A stretch of DNA of 7,613 nt. Origin: an uncultured Caulobacteraceae bacterium (GTDB lineage: Bacteria; Pseudomonadota; Alphaproteobacteria; Caulobacterales; Caulobacteraceae). The position numbers and the translations under genes were made by a program. The notes beneath the pieces were generated by a model, which was given only the letters and a program-made list of their open reading frames with translations, searched no databases and had not been told where the DNA came from. The stretch spans positions 1 through 7,613 of the forward strand of contig CALFYB010000303.1 in NCBI GenBank assembly GCA_937952995.1. Reading direction: 5' to 3'. This document shows, in pieces, positions 1-6,146 of the stretch; position 1 is the first letter of the stretch; each line of letters opens with the position of its first letter.

Positions 1-1525
1 GCGCACTCAGGGGCAGGCTGCCTTCTGGACCCGAGGCCAGACTGGCACTGCTGGCCGCCGCCGTAGCCGTTGCAGCAAAATATTGCGCGGTTGGCGCGCT
101 GGTTTGATCGGCCAAAAGGCTTGACGCATTTTCTTCAATAAATCGCGTATAGATCTGATTAGATTGTAATTCAGGTCGCTTCAGGAGACTTTGAAGGAAG
201 CTGATATTGCTTGCCACGCCCTCCAGTCGAAACTGAGCCAGCGCACGCGATGCCGCCGCAACGGCGCGGTCGAAATGCGGGCTTGCCGACGAGACGATGA
301 CCTTGGCCAACAGGCTGTCAAAGTGGGGGCTGGGCCGAAAACCGGCATAGCCGAAACTGTCGACCCGCACGCCCGGTCCGCTGGGCGGCTCGAACAGGCT
401 CAAGGTGCCGCTCGACGGGCGGGCATGGCCTAGAGCGTCCATGGTCTCCATATTGACCCGAAGCTGGATGGCATAGCCGCGCGGTGTGGGAACGGTGGCG
501 GGCGTCAGACCCAGATCGGCAAGGCTCTGCCCTCCGGCCACACCCAGTTGCAGGGCGACCAGATCAAGGCCGGTGACCGCTTCGGTCACCGTATGCTCGA
601 CCTGCAGGCGTGGATTGGCCTCGATAAAGGCGAAGGCATCTAGGCCATCTGGATCAGCATCGGCATCGACCAGAAACTCGAAGGTGCCCAGACTGCGATA
701 GGCGCAGGCCTTGGCCATATTGAGGGCCGCATCGACAAGCCGCTGGCGCAGGCTGGGGGTCAGGCTGGGGCTCGGCGCGACCTCGATCAGCTTTTGATGC
801 TGACGCTGGAGCGTACATTCGCGTTCGCCAAGGGCCAGAACCACGTCACCGTCGCCGATGATTTGAATCTCAACGTGCCGGGCCCGGCGGATCAAGCGCT
901 CGACATAGAGCCCGCCATCACCAAAGGCGGCCTTGGCCTCGGAGGCGCAGCGCTCAAAGGCCGCTTCGATCTGGTCGGCCTCGGTGATGACCCGCATGCC
1001 CCGTCCGCCGCCGCCTGCCAGCGCCTTGATCATCATGGCCCCGCCAGCACCCTGCCCCGCAAAGAAGGCCTTGGCCTCGTCCAGCGATACGGCCCGATTG
1101 ACCCCGGCCAGCAGCGGCACGCCCAGACGCGCGGCCAGATCGCGCGCCGAACCCTTATCGCCAAACAGGGCCAGCATCTGCGGGCTCGGGCCGACAAAGA
1201 CCAGCCCGGCTTCGGCGCAGGCCGCTGCAAAGGCGGCATTTTCACTGAGGAACCCATAGCCCGGATGGATGCCATCACAGCCCTGGGCCTTGGCAACGGC
1301 AATGATCGCCGCACCGTCCAGATAGGCCCCCGCCCCCACGCCCTTCAGCGGCACGGCAATATCGGCCTGCTTGATGTGCAGTGAGGTCGCGTCATCCTCG
1401 GAAAAGACCGCAACCGTGGCCATGCCAAGGTCGGCGGCGGCCCGAAGGACGCGGATGGCGATCTCGCCGCGATTGGCGACAAGCAGGCGGGTGAGCGGGC
1501 GCGATGGCGTTTTGATCTGGGTCAT
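1..1525 (-). CDS. Biotin-dependent acyl-CoA carboxylase, biotin carboxylase part (N-terminal 508 codons; C-terminus beyond window)
   Basis: The biotin carboxylase domain uses ATP and bicarbonate to carboxylate biotin, the first half-reaction of acetyl-, propionyl- or other acyl-CoA carboxylases. The protein starts with ATG at 1525; an in-frame TAG lies six codons upstream. Seen in the translation: the N-terminal LLVANRGEIAIRVLRA block (14-29), HPGYGFLSEN (87-96), the ATP-grasp glycine loop KALAGGGGRGMR (167-178), ERECTLQRQHQK (234-245), and EANPRLQVEH (302-311), which aligns with the EMNTRIQVEH metal/ATP site of E. coli AccC. An arginine at 356 matches AccC Arg338. The domain looks complete to about residue 460. 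An Ala/Ser-rich linker (about 465-500) follows, then GPEGSLPLSA, which resembles the entry to a biotinyl domain. The frame is open to the window edge, so a fused carboxylase (BC, biotinyl and perhaps carboxyltransferase) is likely. The acyl-CoA substrate cannot be told. It lies 69 nt downstream of msrC and may share its transcript. Confidence 0.93.
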   Translation of the reverse strand, partial: MTQIKTPSRPLTRLLVANRGEIAIRVLRAAADLGMATVAVFSEDDATSLHIKQADIAVPLKGVGAGAYLDGAAIIAVAKAQGCDGIHPGYGFLSENAAFAAACAEAGLVFVGPSPQMLALFGDKGSARDLAARLGVPLLAGVNRAVSLDEAKAFFAGQGAGGAMMIKALAGGGGRGMRVITEADQIEAAFERCASEAKAAFGDGGLYVERLIRRARHVEIQIIGDGDVVLALGERECTLQRQHQKLIEVAPSPSLTPSLRQRLVDAALNMAKACAYRSLGTFEFLVDADADPDGLDAFAFIEANPRLQVEHTVTEAVTGLDLVALQLGVAGGQSLADLGLTPATVPTPRGYAIQLRVNMETMDALGHARPSSGTLSLFEPPSGPGVRVDSFGYAGFRPSPHFDSLLAKVIVSSASPHFDRAVAAASRALAQFRLEGVASNISFLQSLLKRPELQSNQIYTRFIEENASSLLADQTSAPTAQYFAATATAAASSASLASGPEGSLPLSA

Positions 1526-1594
1526 GGGCGGATCAGACCTCTAGGATCGCGCCCTGTCTAGACCTTTCCCTAGGTCAAGTCTTCGCGAAGGCGA

Positions 1595-2098
1595 CTAGAT
1601 CGCGTCGCTGAATGTGTCCTTCAGGATCTTCTCAAGCCAAGCCTGATCGATCTCATCGAAGGCGGCAGGTTGATCGGAATCCACATCAAAGACCGCGATC
1701 AATTGGCCTTGAGCGCCAAAGACCGGAACAACGATCTCGCTCTGGGACCGGCCATCACAGGCAATGTGCCCGGGAAAGGCGTGCACATCCTTGACCAGCT
1801 GGGTCTTGCCCGTCTGAGCTGCCGTTCCGCAGACACCCCGGCCAAAAGCAATGCGCAGGCAGCCGAGAGTCCCCTGATAGGGGCCCACCACCAGCTCATG
1901 CGGCTTGGTAGGATCAACGCAATAGAATCCGGTCCAGAAATAGGCCTCGAAACTGTTGGCCAGCATCGAGGCCACGGTGGCCATCCGCGCCGTGAGATTG
2001 GTCTCGCCCTCTAGAACCGCCGCAATCTCTTGCGCGACCTCTGCATAGCGAGCGGCGCGGTCGTTGGGTAAAACCTTGTCGTTAAAGGCTTCGGCCAT
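1595..2098 (-). CDS. msrC: Free methionine-(R)-sulfoxide reductase (GAF-domain fRMsr)
   Basis: This 167-aa cytoplasmic protein is a single GAF domain that reduces free L-methionine-(R)-sulfoxide, with thioredoxin as usual reductant. The family signature is clear: YFWTGFYCVD (53-62), GPYQGTLGCLRIAFGRGVCG (72-91) and DVHAFPGHIACDGRSQSEIV (104-123). The three family cysteines are at 80, 90 and 114. Their spacing (10 and 24) is the same as in the E. coli enzyme (Cys84, Cys94, Cys118), so the catalytic set is intact. Length is normal for the family. The ATG is 3 nt after the stop of the UPF0016 membrane protein gene, which implies cotranscription and perhaps translational coupling; no strong Shine-Dalgarno sequence precedes it. 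Repair of oxidised methionine fits beside a manganese-type transporter, but that link is inference. Confidence 0.95.
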   Translation of the reverse strand: MAEAFNDKVLPNDRAARYAEVAQEIAAVLEGETNLTARMATVASMLANSFEAYFWTGFYCVDPTKPHELVVGPYQGTLGCLRIAFGRGVCGTAAQTGKTQLVKDVHAFPGHIACDGRSQSEIVVPVFGAQGQLIAVFDVDSDQPAAFDEIDQAWLEKILKDTFSDAI

Positions 2099-2101
2099 GG
2101 C

Positions 2102-2677
2102 TTAACCCAAAAGTCCTGAGGTCTGAAGCAGGGTCCAGGCCCCGATGGCGGCAAAAAGTCCGGCCGCAGCCATACGGACCACCGCCATGGGCGCAACCTT
2201 GGTCGCTGCCTCCCCTAACAGCACGGCAGGAACATTGGCCAGCATCATGCCGGCCGTCGTTCCCGCCGCGACCCAGAAGACCTCATGATATTTCGCCGCG
2301 AGGGCGACGGTCGCAATCTGCGTCTTGTCGCCATTTTCGACGAGGAAGAAGGCAATGGCTGTGGTGGCAAAAATCCCGAATTTTGGGGGCTTTGCGTCTA
2401 ACTCTTCGGCCTTGTCGGGGATCAAGATCCAAGCCCCCATGGCCAAGAACGACGCGCCAATGACATAGCCGAACCACTTAGCGGCCAAGATTCCAGAGAC
2501 GAAATAGCCCAAGGTTGCGGCCAGACCGTGATTGGCGAGGGTCGCCACCAGAATACCCAAAATGATCGGAACTGGACGCTTAAACCGAGCCGCCAACAGA
2601 ATGGCCAACAGTTGGGTCTTGTCACCGATCTCAGCCAAGGCGACCACAAAGGTCGAGATCCAAAAGGAATGTTCCAT
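2102..2677 (-). CDS. UPF0016 / TMEM165-GDT1 family membrane protein, probable Mn2+ (or Ca2+) exporter
   Basis: This integral inner-membrane protein (191 aa from the chosen start) has two copies of the family signature E-x-G-D-K-T: EIGDKTQ at 16-22 and ENGDKTQ at 114-120. They lie in pseudo-symmetric halves that together form the cation path. About six hydrophobic segments can be seen, near 4-24, 36-60, 66-87, 101-120, 133-156 and 165-187. Bacterial members such as Vibrio cholerae MneA export manganese; other members move Ca2+/Mn2+ against H+. The longest frame begins with TTG at 2692, but ATG at 2677 has a good GGGAG (2686-2690) 8 nt ahead and gives the usual short N-terminus, so I prefer it. 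It is the first gene of a likely operon with msrC. I looked upstream for the manganese-sensing yybP-ykoY riboswitch that often precedes this family and could not recognise it. Confidence 0.93.
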   Translation of the reverse strand: MEHSFWISTFVVALAEIGDKTQLLAILLAARFKRPVPIILGILVATLANHGLAATLGYFVSGILAAKWFGYVIGASFLAMGAWILIPDKAEELDAKPPKFGIFATTAIAFFLVENGDKTQIATVALAAKYHEVFWVAAGTTAGMMLANVPAVLLGEAATKVAPMAVVRMAAAGLFAAIGAWTLLQTSGLLG

Positions 2678-2695
2678 TGGCCAAGCTCCCAAGTC

Positions 2696-2714
2696 CTAGC
2701 GGCTAACAGGCTAG
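2696..2714 (-). promoter_or_regulatory. Small inverted repeat in the leader of the UPF0016 gene
   Basis: A perfect CTAGC / GCTAG inverted repeat with a 9-nt loop lies 5 nt upstream of the GGGAG ribosome binding site of the UPF0016 gene. In the mRNA it could form a 5-bp stem next to the ribosome binding site or mark an operator. The short stem makes this weak. Confidence 0.25.
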
Positions 2715-2751
2715 AGCATTTTCCCAAGACCAACAGGCCCCAATCGAAGTG

Positions 2752-2780
2752 GGCATAGACTAGGCATTGTTTGGGTTCAA
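2752..2780 (-). promoter_or_regulatory. Candidate sigma70-type promoter for the UPF0016-msrC operon
   Basis: On the minus strand, TTGAAC (2775-2780) is followed after exactly 17 nt by TATGCC (2752-2757). The -35 is close to consensus and the -10 is only moderate. It would give a leader of roughly 65-70 nt before the ATG at 2677. No experimental support; a chance match is possible. Confidence 0.3.
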
Positions 2781-2886
2781 GGCGCATGAGACGAGCAGAC
2801 CCGCCCGGTTTAGCGCTTGTTCCCAGAACCGGTTATCGAGGGGGGTAGGCGAGCGATCCCGAAGCACGTTAGGGTTTGGTGATCAT

Positions 2887-2891
2887 AGGAG
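2887..2891 (+). promoter_or_regulatory. Ribosome binding site of the first amidohydrolase
   Basis: AGGAG lies 6 nt before ATG 2898. It fixes the start of the exported amidohydrolase at a position where a typical signal peptide follows immediately. Confidence 0.8.
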
Positions 2892-2897
2892 CCCTTC

Positions 2898-4181
2898 ATG
2901 ACCCGCCTGGCCATCATCACCACCGCCCTCACCTCAAGCTTGCTGAGCCTAAGCCTCGCTACGAGCGCGGGTGCGGAAACGACCTACCTGACCGCCGCCC
3001 ATATGGTGGACACGGTCGCAGGCCGTGTTGTGGACAGCCCAGCCGTGATTATCGAGAACGGCAAGATCACAGCGGTCGGCACCAAGACCAGCCTCGCCGC
3101 ACCCAAGGGGGCTAAGCGCATTGATCTGGGGACCAAGACCATCTTGCCCGGCCTGATCGATATGCATGTGCATATTACCTCGCGGGCGGACATGCACGGC
3201 TATCGCGCCTTGGCCGTGACGCCAGTGACCGAAGCCATCAGCGGTGTGGCCAATGCAGCCATTACCCTTCACGCCGGGTTCACGACCATTCGCAATGTCG
3301 GAGCGGGCGGCTTTACCGATGTCGCCTTGGCCGATGCAATCGAGAGCGGTGAGGTTCCTGGCCCAAGGATCATCCCGAGCGGCCCAGCCATTGGAGCCAC
3401 GGGCGGTCACTGCGACGATAATCTACTACCGCACACCTATAATATCGTCGGTGAGGCCGTTGCCGATGGACCTGATGCGATCCGCGCCATGGTCCGCAAG
3501 GTTCACAAATATGGGGCCAAATCGATCAAGTTCTGCGCCACCGGCGGCGTCTTTTCCAAAGGCGACACGGTCGGCGGCCAACAATATACGCTCGAAGAGA
3601 TGACCGCCCTGGTCTCAGAGGCCCACATGCTTGGCCTCAAGGTCGCCGCCCATGCGCATGGAACCAGCGGGATCAAGGACGCCATCCGCGCCGGGGTCGA
3701 CACGATCGAACATGCCAGCCTTGCTGACGACGAGGCCTTCGCCCTCGCCAAGGCCCACGGCACGGCATTCTCGATGGACATTTACAATGACGACTACATC
3801 CTCGGCGAAGGAGAGAAGGTCGGCATCTTGCCAGAGTCGTTGGAAAAGGAACGGATGATCGGCCTCAAGCAGCGCCAGACCTTCCAGGCTGCGGTCAAGG
3901 CCGGTGTGACCATGGTCTTTGGCTCAGATGCCGGCGTCTATCCCCACGGTGACAATGGTCGGCAGTTCGCAAAGATGGTGGAATGGGGCATGACCCCGAT
4001 GCAAGCCATCCAGGCGGCCACCACCGTTTCAGCCAAGACGCTGGGCGACCTTGGAACGGACATCGGCTCAATCTCTGTTGGAAAGTCGGCCGATATTATC
4101 GCTGTAAACACCGATCCGACGGTGACGATCAAGGCGATGGAGTCGGTTTCATTCGTGATGAAATCCGGCAAGATCTTCTAA
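2898..4181 (+). CDS. Secreted metal-dependent amidohydrolase, Xaa-Pro dipeptidase-like (paralog 1)
   Basis: This 427-aa amidohydrolase-superfamily protein resembles the 'prolidase-like' branch, which includes Caulobacter Cc2672 and the Sgx9260 enzymes that hydrolyse L-Xaa-L-Xaa dipeptides. An N-terminal hydrophobic signal peptide ends in ATSAGA, with likely cleavage after residue 26, so it is probably periplasmic. Predicted binuclear metal site: H90 and H92 in LIDMHVH, K211 (carboxylated lysine) in SIKFCATGG, H252 in AHAHG, H272 in IEHASL and D344 in FGSDAGVYPHG. The C-terminal SISVGKSADIIAVN (391-404) is the small beta-sandwich segment typical of the superfamily. Loops likely to shape the pocket are GGHCDDNLLPHT (169-180) and GGVFSKGDTVGG (216-227). 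Start ATG has AGGAG 6 nt upstream. A paralog lies at 6147-7439. Family and fold are sure; the exact substrate is not. Genome pipelines may label such proteins imidazolonepropionase or Xaa-Pro dipeptidase, and either name may be wrong in detail. Confidence 0.93.
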   Translation: MTRLAIITTALTSSLLSLSLATSAGAETTYLTAAHMVDTVAGRVVDSPAVIIENGKITAVGTKTSLAAPKGAKRIDLGTKTILPGLIDMHVHITSRADMHGYRALAVTPVTEAISGVANAAITLHAGFTTIRNVGAGGFTDVALADAIESGEVPGPRIIPSGPAIGATGGHCDDNLLPHTYNIVGEAVADGPDAIRAMVRKVHKYGAKSIKFCATGGVFSKGDTVGGQQYTLEEMTALVSEAHMLGLKVAAHAHGTSGIKDAIRAGVDTIEHASLADDEAFALAKAHGTAFSMDIYNDDYILGEGEKVGILPESLEKERMIGLKQRQTFQAAVKAGVTMVFGSDAGVYPHGDNGRQFAKMVEWGMTPMQAIQAATTVSAKTLGDLGTDIGSISVGKSADIIAVNTDPTVTIKAMESVSFVMKSGKIF

Positions 4182-4193
4182 AGAGCACCTGTG

Positions 4194-4288
4194 CGTAAGC
4201 GCCGCGCCTTCGAAGAGGTTAGGTGTTCAAATTTGCCGCTCGAAGATTTATATCTTTAGTGAATCATGAATATCGTTCTTCGCTTACG
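4194..4288. repeat. Long-spaced 8-bp inverted repeat in the intergenic region before the 376-aa gene
   Basis: CGTAAGCG at 4194-4201 and its exact complement CGCTTACG at 4281-4288 bracket 79 nt. Inside lie the palindrome CTTCGAAG (4208-4215) and an AT-rich hairpin AAGAT-TTAT-ATCTT (4243-4256). The arrangement could be a folded RNA, a transcription end for the amidohydrolase, or chance. I see no classical terminator with a T-run in this 175-nt gap, only this nested symmetry, an AT-rich patch, and a direct repeat GCTACCG at 4316-4322 and 4341-4347. Confidence 0.3.
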
Positions 4289-4356
4289 AGGCCTAGGGTA
4301 TATGTAACCGGGCCTGCTACCGTAACGGCGGACGCCAAGCGCTACCGAGTGAATAA

Positions 4357-5487
4357 ATGAACGACCGTACCGTCCGCAACCTCGCTCAACTTGAGAGCAG
4401 CGCCTCGTCAGCGCGGGTGCTCAATCTACGCGCCGTCCAAATCCGATCGGGCCAGACAGAGGAATATACGCGGTTTCCCCTGTTTCAGAACGCGGCTCTA
4501 AACCGCGCTATCATCACAAAACATAGGCTGCGGGCGAACGAGATGGACGCCTTTCCCTATGCGCGCAACTCGGCGACCAAAATCATCCTGCCAATCGAGG
4601 TCAGCGACCTGCGCATGGGTGGGCAATATGCCTTTATTGGGCAAAACAATTTCAAGGAAATTCTCTGCAACACGCTCAACACCCGTGTCCAGGACCTGCG
4701 GTCCGACTTGGCTGTGTTGCAGTTGCTAGACGAGTCCCCGTCCCTCGACCCTTTCCTCATTCGCGAACAGTTGGCCAGACAGGGCATCAAACCCGCCCGC
4801 TGCTATTTCGAAATTTCTGACGCAGATACGGCGCGGATGTTCGCCTTTGCTCAGAAGGAAATCGAAGCGCTTGTGCGCATGTCGGTGGGTGAGGACGGCA
4901 ATGTAGCCTATGCTGGAACCTTGGCCCGCAAACTTCTGGCGAACTCCGCAGACAGTGATCTAGACCCCCTGCGCCTGACCATGCAGATGGACCGGATGCA
5001 GTTTCAGGAAGGCATTTTCTGTTGGAAAGCCTTCATCTATTACAAATGGCAACTTGGGGATATGCTTCCCAAGCTCCCAGACATCTTGAACCAGATCGAA
5101 AAAATCCAGCCGCGCGGCAGTACCGACGATGAAACCCGCGTTTACCTCTCGAATGCACGGGTGAATTTGCGTAAAAAAATCATCTTGGCATCGCAGAGCG
5201 TGAAAAGCACGATAGCCGTCTACGACCAGTCCTACAGTCGAATGACGCAAGACGGCAAACCTGCTGATTTCAGAGATTTTTTAATCACCGCACCCGAACT
5301 GTTTACTCAGCTAGGCGAGCGTCTGGGCGCGGTTGATCACGTGATTAGTTTCTGGCGCTACAAGTTTCCCAACGGCCGCCCCCCCATCATCACTCCAGAT
5401 GAATTGACCGACGTCTTTATGGATTTTGAGCAAAGCTTGAACTTCCCCGACGTGCCAGTCGAGAGCAATATCGTCCTAAATAGCTAG
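4357..5487 (+). CDS. Conserved-looking protein of unknown function, 376 aa, soluble
   Basis: I do not recognise this protein. It has no signal peptide or membrane segment and looks cytoplasmic. Residues 1-20 look disordered. Residues 25-100 look mixed alpha/beta, with a patch around TKIILPIEV (74-82) and GGQYAFIGQNNF (88-99). The remainder (about 110-360) is mainly helical, rich in charged and aromatic residues, for example QEGIFCWKAFIYYKWQLGD (217-235) and a basic stretch at 269-284. Cysteines at 104, 149 and 222 show no metal-binding pattern. The ATG is directly preceded by an in-frame TAA, so no earlier start is possible; the ribosome binding site is weak (GAGTG, 5 nt before). It looks a little less GC-rich than the carboxylase and the second amidohydrolase by eye, but codon structure is coherent over the full length. 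Its stop codon faces that of the 136-aa gene with 7 nt between. The gene is confident; the function is unknown. Confidence 0.85.
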   Translation: MNDRTVRNLAQLESSASSARVLNLRAVQIRSGQTEEYTRFPLFQNAALNRAIITKHRLRANEMDAFPYARNSATKIILPIEVSDLRMGGQYAFIGQNNFKEILCNTLNTRVQDLRSDLAVLQLLDESPSLDPFLIREQLARQGIKPARCYFEISDADTARMFAFAQKEIEALVRMSVGEDGNVAYAGTLARKLLANSADSDLDPLRLTMQMDRMQFQEGIFCWKAFIYYKWQLGDMLPKLPDILNQIEKIQPRGSTDDETRVYLSNARVNLRKKIILASQSVKSTIAVYDQSYSRMTQDGKPADFRDFLITAPELFTQLGERLGAVDHVISFWRYKFPNGRPPIITPDELTDVFMDFEQSLNFPDVPVESNIVLNS

Positions 5488-5494
5488 GTCTGTT

Positions 5495-5905
5495 CTAGGC
5501 TTTGAAGAACCCGTTGGCGGCAGGCTTGAAGGGCAGATAACCGCGCTCAACCATTCGGCGCATGGCCTCGTAGGATTCCGACAGCTCCTCATAGGCAGAG
5601 CGCAGGTTCTTCAACCTCGTGACCTGATCTAGATTGAGCGGCGAAGGCACTTGGGTTTGATTTAGGGCTTCAGAGACCCAAGCGGCGCGGGCTAAGGCCG
5701 TTGCTGCGGCAAGCCGTTGGAATTTTTCCGCGTCCGCAAAGCCGAGCGAGCGTGAGATAACCTCGCGGTTGGCAGCAAATACCGTATAGTCAATCTGCTC
5801 GAGTTGGCCACGCAGACGCCGCTGGGCGGCGGGATCAGAGTCAATATCTGGCTCGAAATGATCGTTTCCAGACCGACGATAGCTTGATGATCTTGACGTG
5901 GACAC
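5495..5905 (-). CDS. Small helical protein of unknown function, 136 aa
   Basis: I do not recognise this protein. It starts with a Ser/Arg-rich, probably disordered tail (1-25), followed by about three amphipathic helices (roughly 26-50, 57-83 and 92-121) and a short FKPAANGFFKA tail. There are no cysteines, no membrane segment and no signal peptide. The start is GTG at 5905, chosen because a strong GAGAGGGG (5915-5922) lies 9 nt upstream and no ATG is available until deep in the frame. It is convergent with the 376-aa gene, separated by 7 nt with no visible terminator, so the 3' ends of the two mRNAs probably overlap. It is divergent from the second amidohydrolase and shares a 240-nt control region with it. 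It could be a small regulatory or partner protein of its neighbour, but nothing in the sequence shows that. Confidence 0.78.
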   Translation of the reverse strand: MSTSRSSSYRRSGNDHFEPDIDSDPAAQRRLRGQLEQIDYTVFAANREVISRSLGFADAEKFQRLAAATALARAAWVSEALNQTQVPSPLNLDQVTRLKNLRSAYEELSESYEAMRRMVERGYLPFKPAANGFFKA

Positions 5906-5914
5906 GGACTTTTT

Positions 5915-5922
5915 CCCCTCTC
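5915..5922 (-). promoter_or_regulatory. Ribosome binding site deciding the GTG start of the 136-aa gene
   Basis: On the minus strand GAGAGGGG precedes GTG (5903-5905) by 9 nt. It overlaps the palindrome CTCTAGAG (5920-5927). It is the best Shine-Dalgarno match near the 5' end of this frame. Confidence 0.65.
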
Positions 5923-5939
5923 TAGAGGCGACATCAGAC

Positions 5940-5957
5940 AGGTGAAATCTCTCACCT
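5940..5957. promoter_or_regulatory. Perfect inverted repeat, candidate operator upstream of the 136-aa gene
   Basis: AGGTGA-AATCTC-TCACCT is a 6-6-6 perfect dyad centred about 43 nt upstream of the GTG start, in the divergent region between the 136-aa gene and the second amidohydrolase. The size suits a dimeric repressor site or a short hairpin in the leader. No regulator for it is encoded in the window. Confidence 0.4.
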
Positions 5958-6019
5958 TCAGCCTAACAGAAACTTAATCAGTGCGAACATGCCGAAATAC
6001 TAGCGCCCGTCAGTTGGGG

Positions 6020-6048
6020 TTTATTGGCACCACTTAAGTCAATATAAT
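6020..6048 (+). promoter_or_regulatory. Candidate promoter of the second amidohydrolase
   Basis: A perfect TATAAT lies at 6043-6048 in an AT-rich stretch. The element 17 nt upstream is a poor TTTATT (6020-6025); a better TTGGCA (6024-6029) is only 13 nt away. Transcription from here would leave about 90 nt of leader before ATG 6147. In a GC-rich genome an exact TATAAT in the right place is suggestive but not proof. Confidence 0.35.
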
Positions 6049-6146
6049 AACTGTCAGGATCAGTATTTCATATAGTACGCATCGATCAAGTTGACCAATT
6101 GCCACAGACCACGCAACCTCTTTCTGATCAAATATTGGAGCCCCGC

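Noticed and set aside
191..1384. Several plus-strand open frames and one minus-strand frame (for example 794-1384 plus, 1033-1314 minus)
   Set aside because: They overlap the biotin carboxylase gene, whose conserved motifs run through the whole stretch on the minus strand; the other frames give Arg/Pro-rich, motif-free products.
2678..2692. TTG start of the UPF0016 protein, 5 codons upstream
   Set aside because: The GGGAG ribosome binding site lies inside this extension and serves the ATG at 2677.
2949..3410. 153-aa open frame on the minus strand opposite the first amidohydrolase
   Set aside because: It lies within the amidohydrolase signal and HxH region and has no recognisable motifs.
5485..5502. 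CTAG-type inverted repeat between the convergent genes as a bidirectional terminator
   Set aside because: The stem is only about 4-5 bp and no T-run follows on either strand.
4357..5905. Convergent unknown gene pair as a mobile element or toxin-antitoxin module
   Set aside because: There are no terminal repeats, integrase or recognisable toxin fold, and the sizes and convergent orientation do not suit a toxin-antitoxin operon.
6099..6146. TTG start of the second amidohydrolase, 16 codons upstream
   Set aside because: There is no ribosome binding site before it, and it would bury the signal peptide behind a polar extension; ATG 6147 has GGAG at proper spacing.
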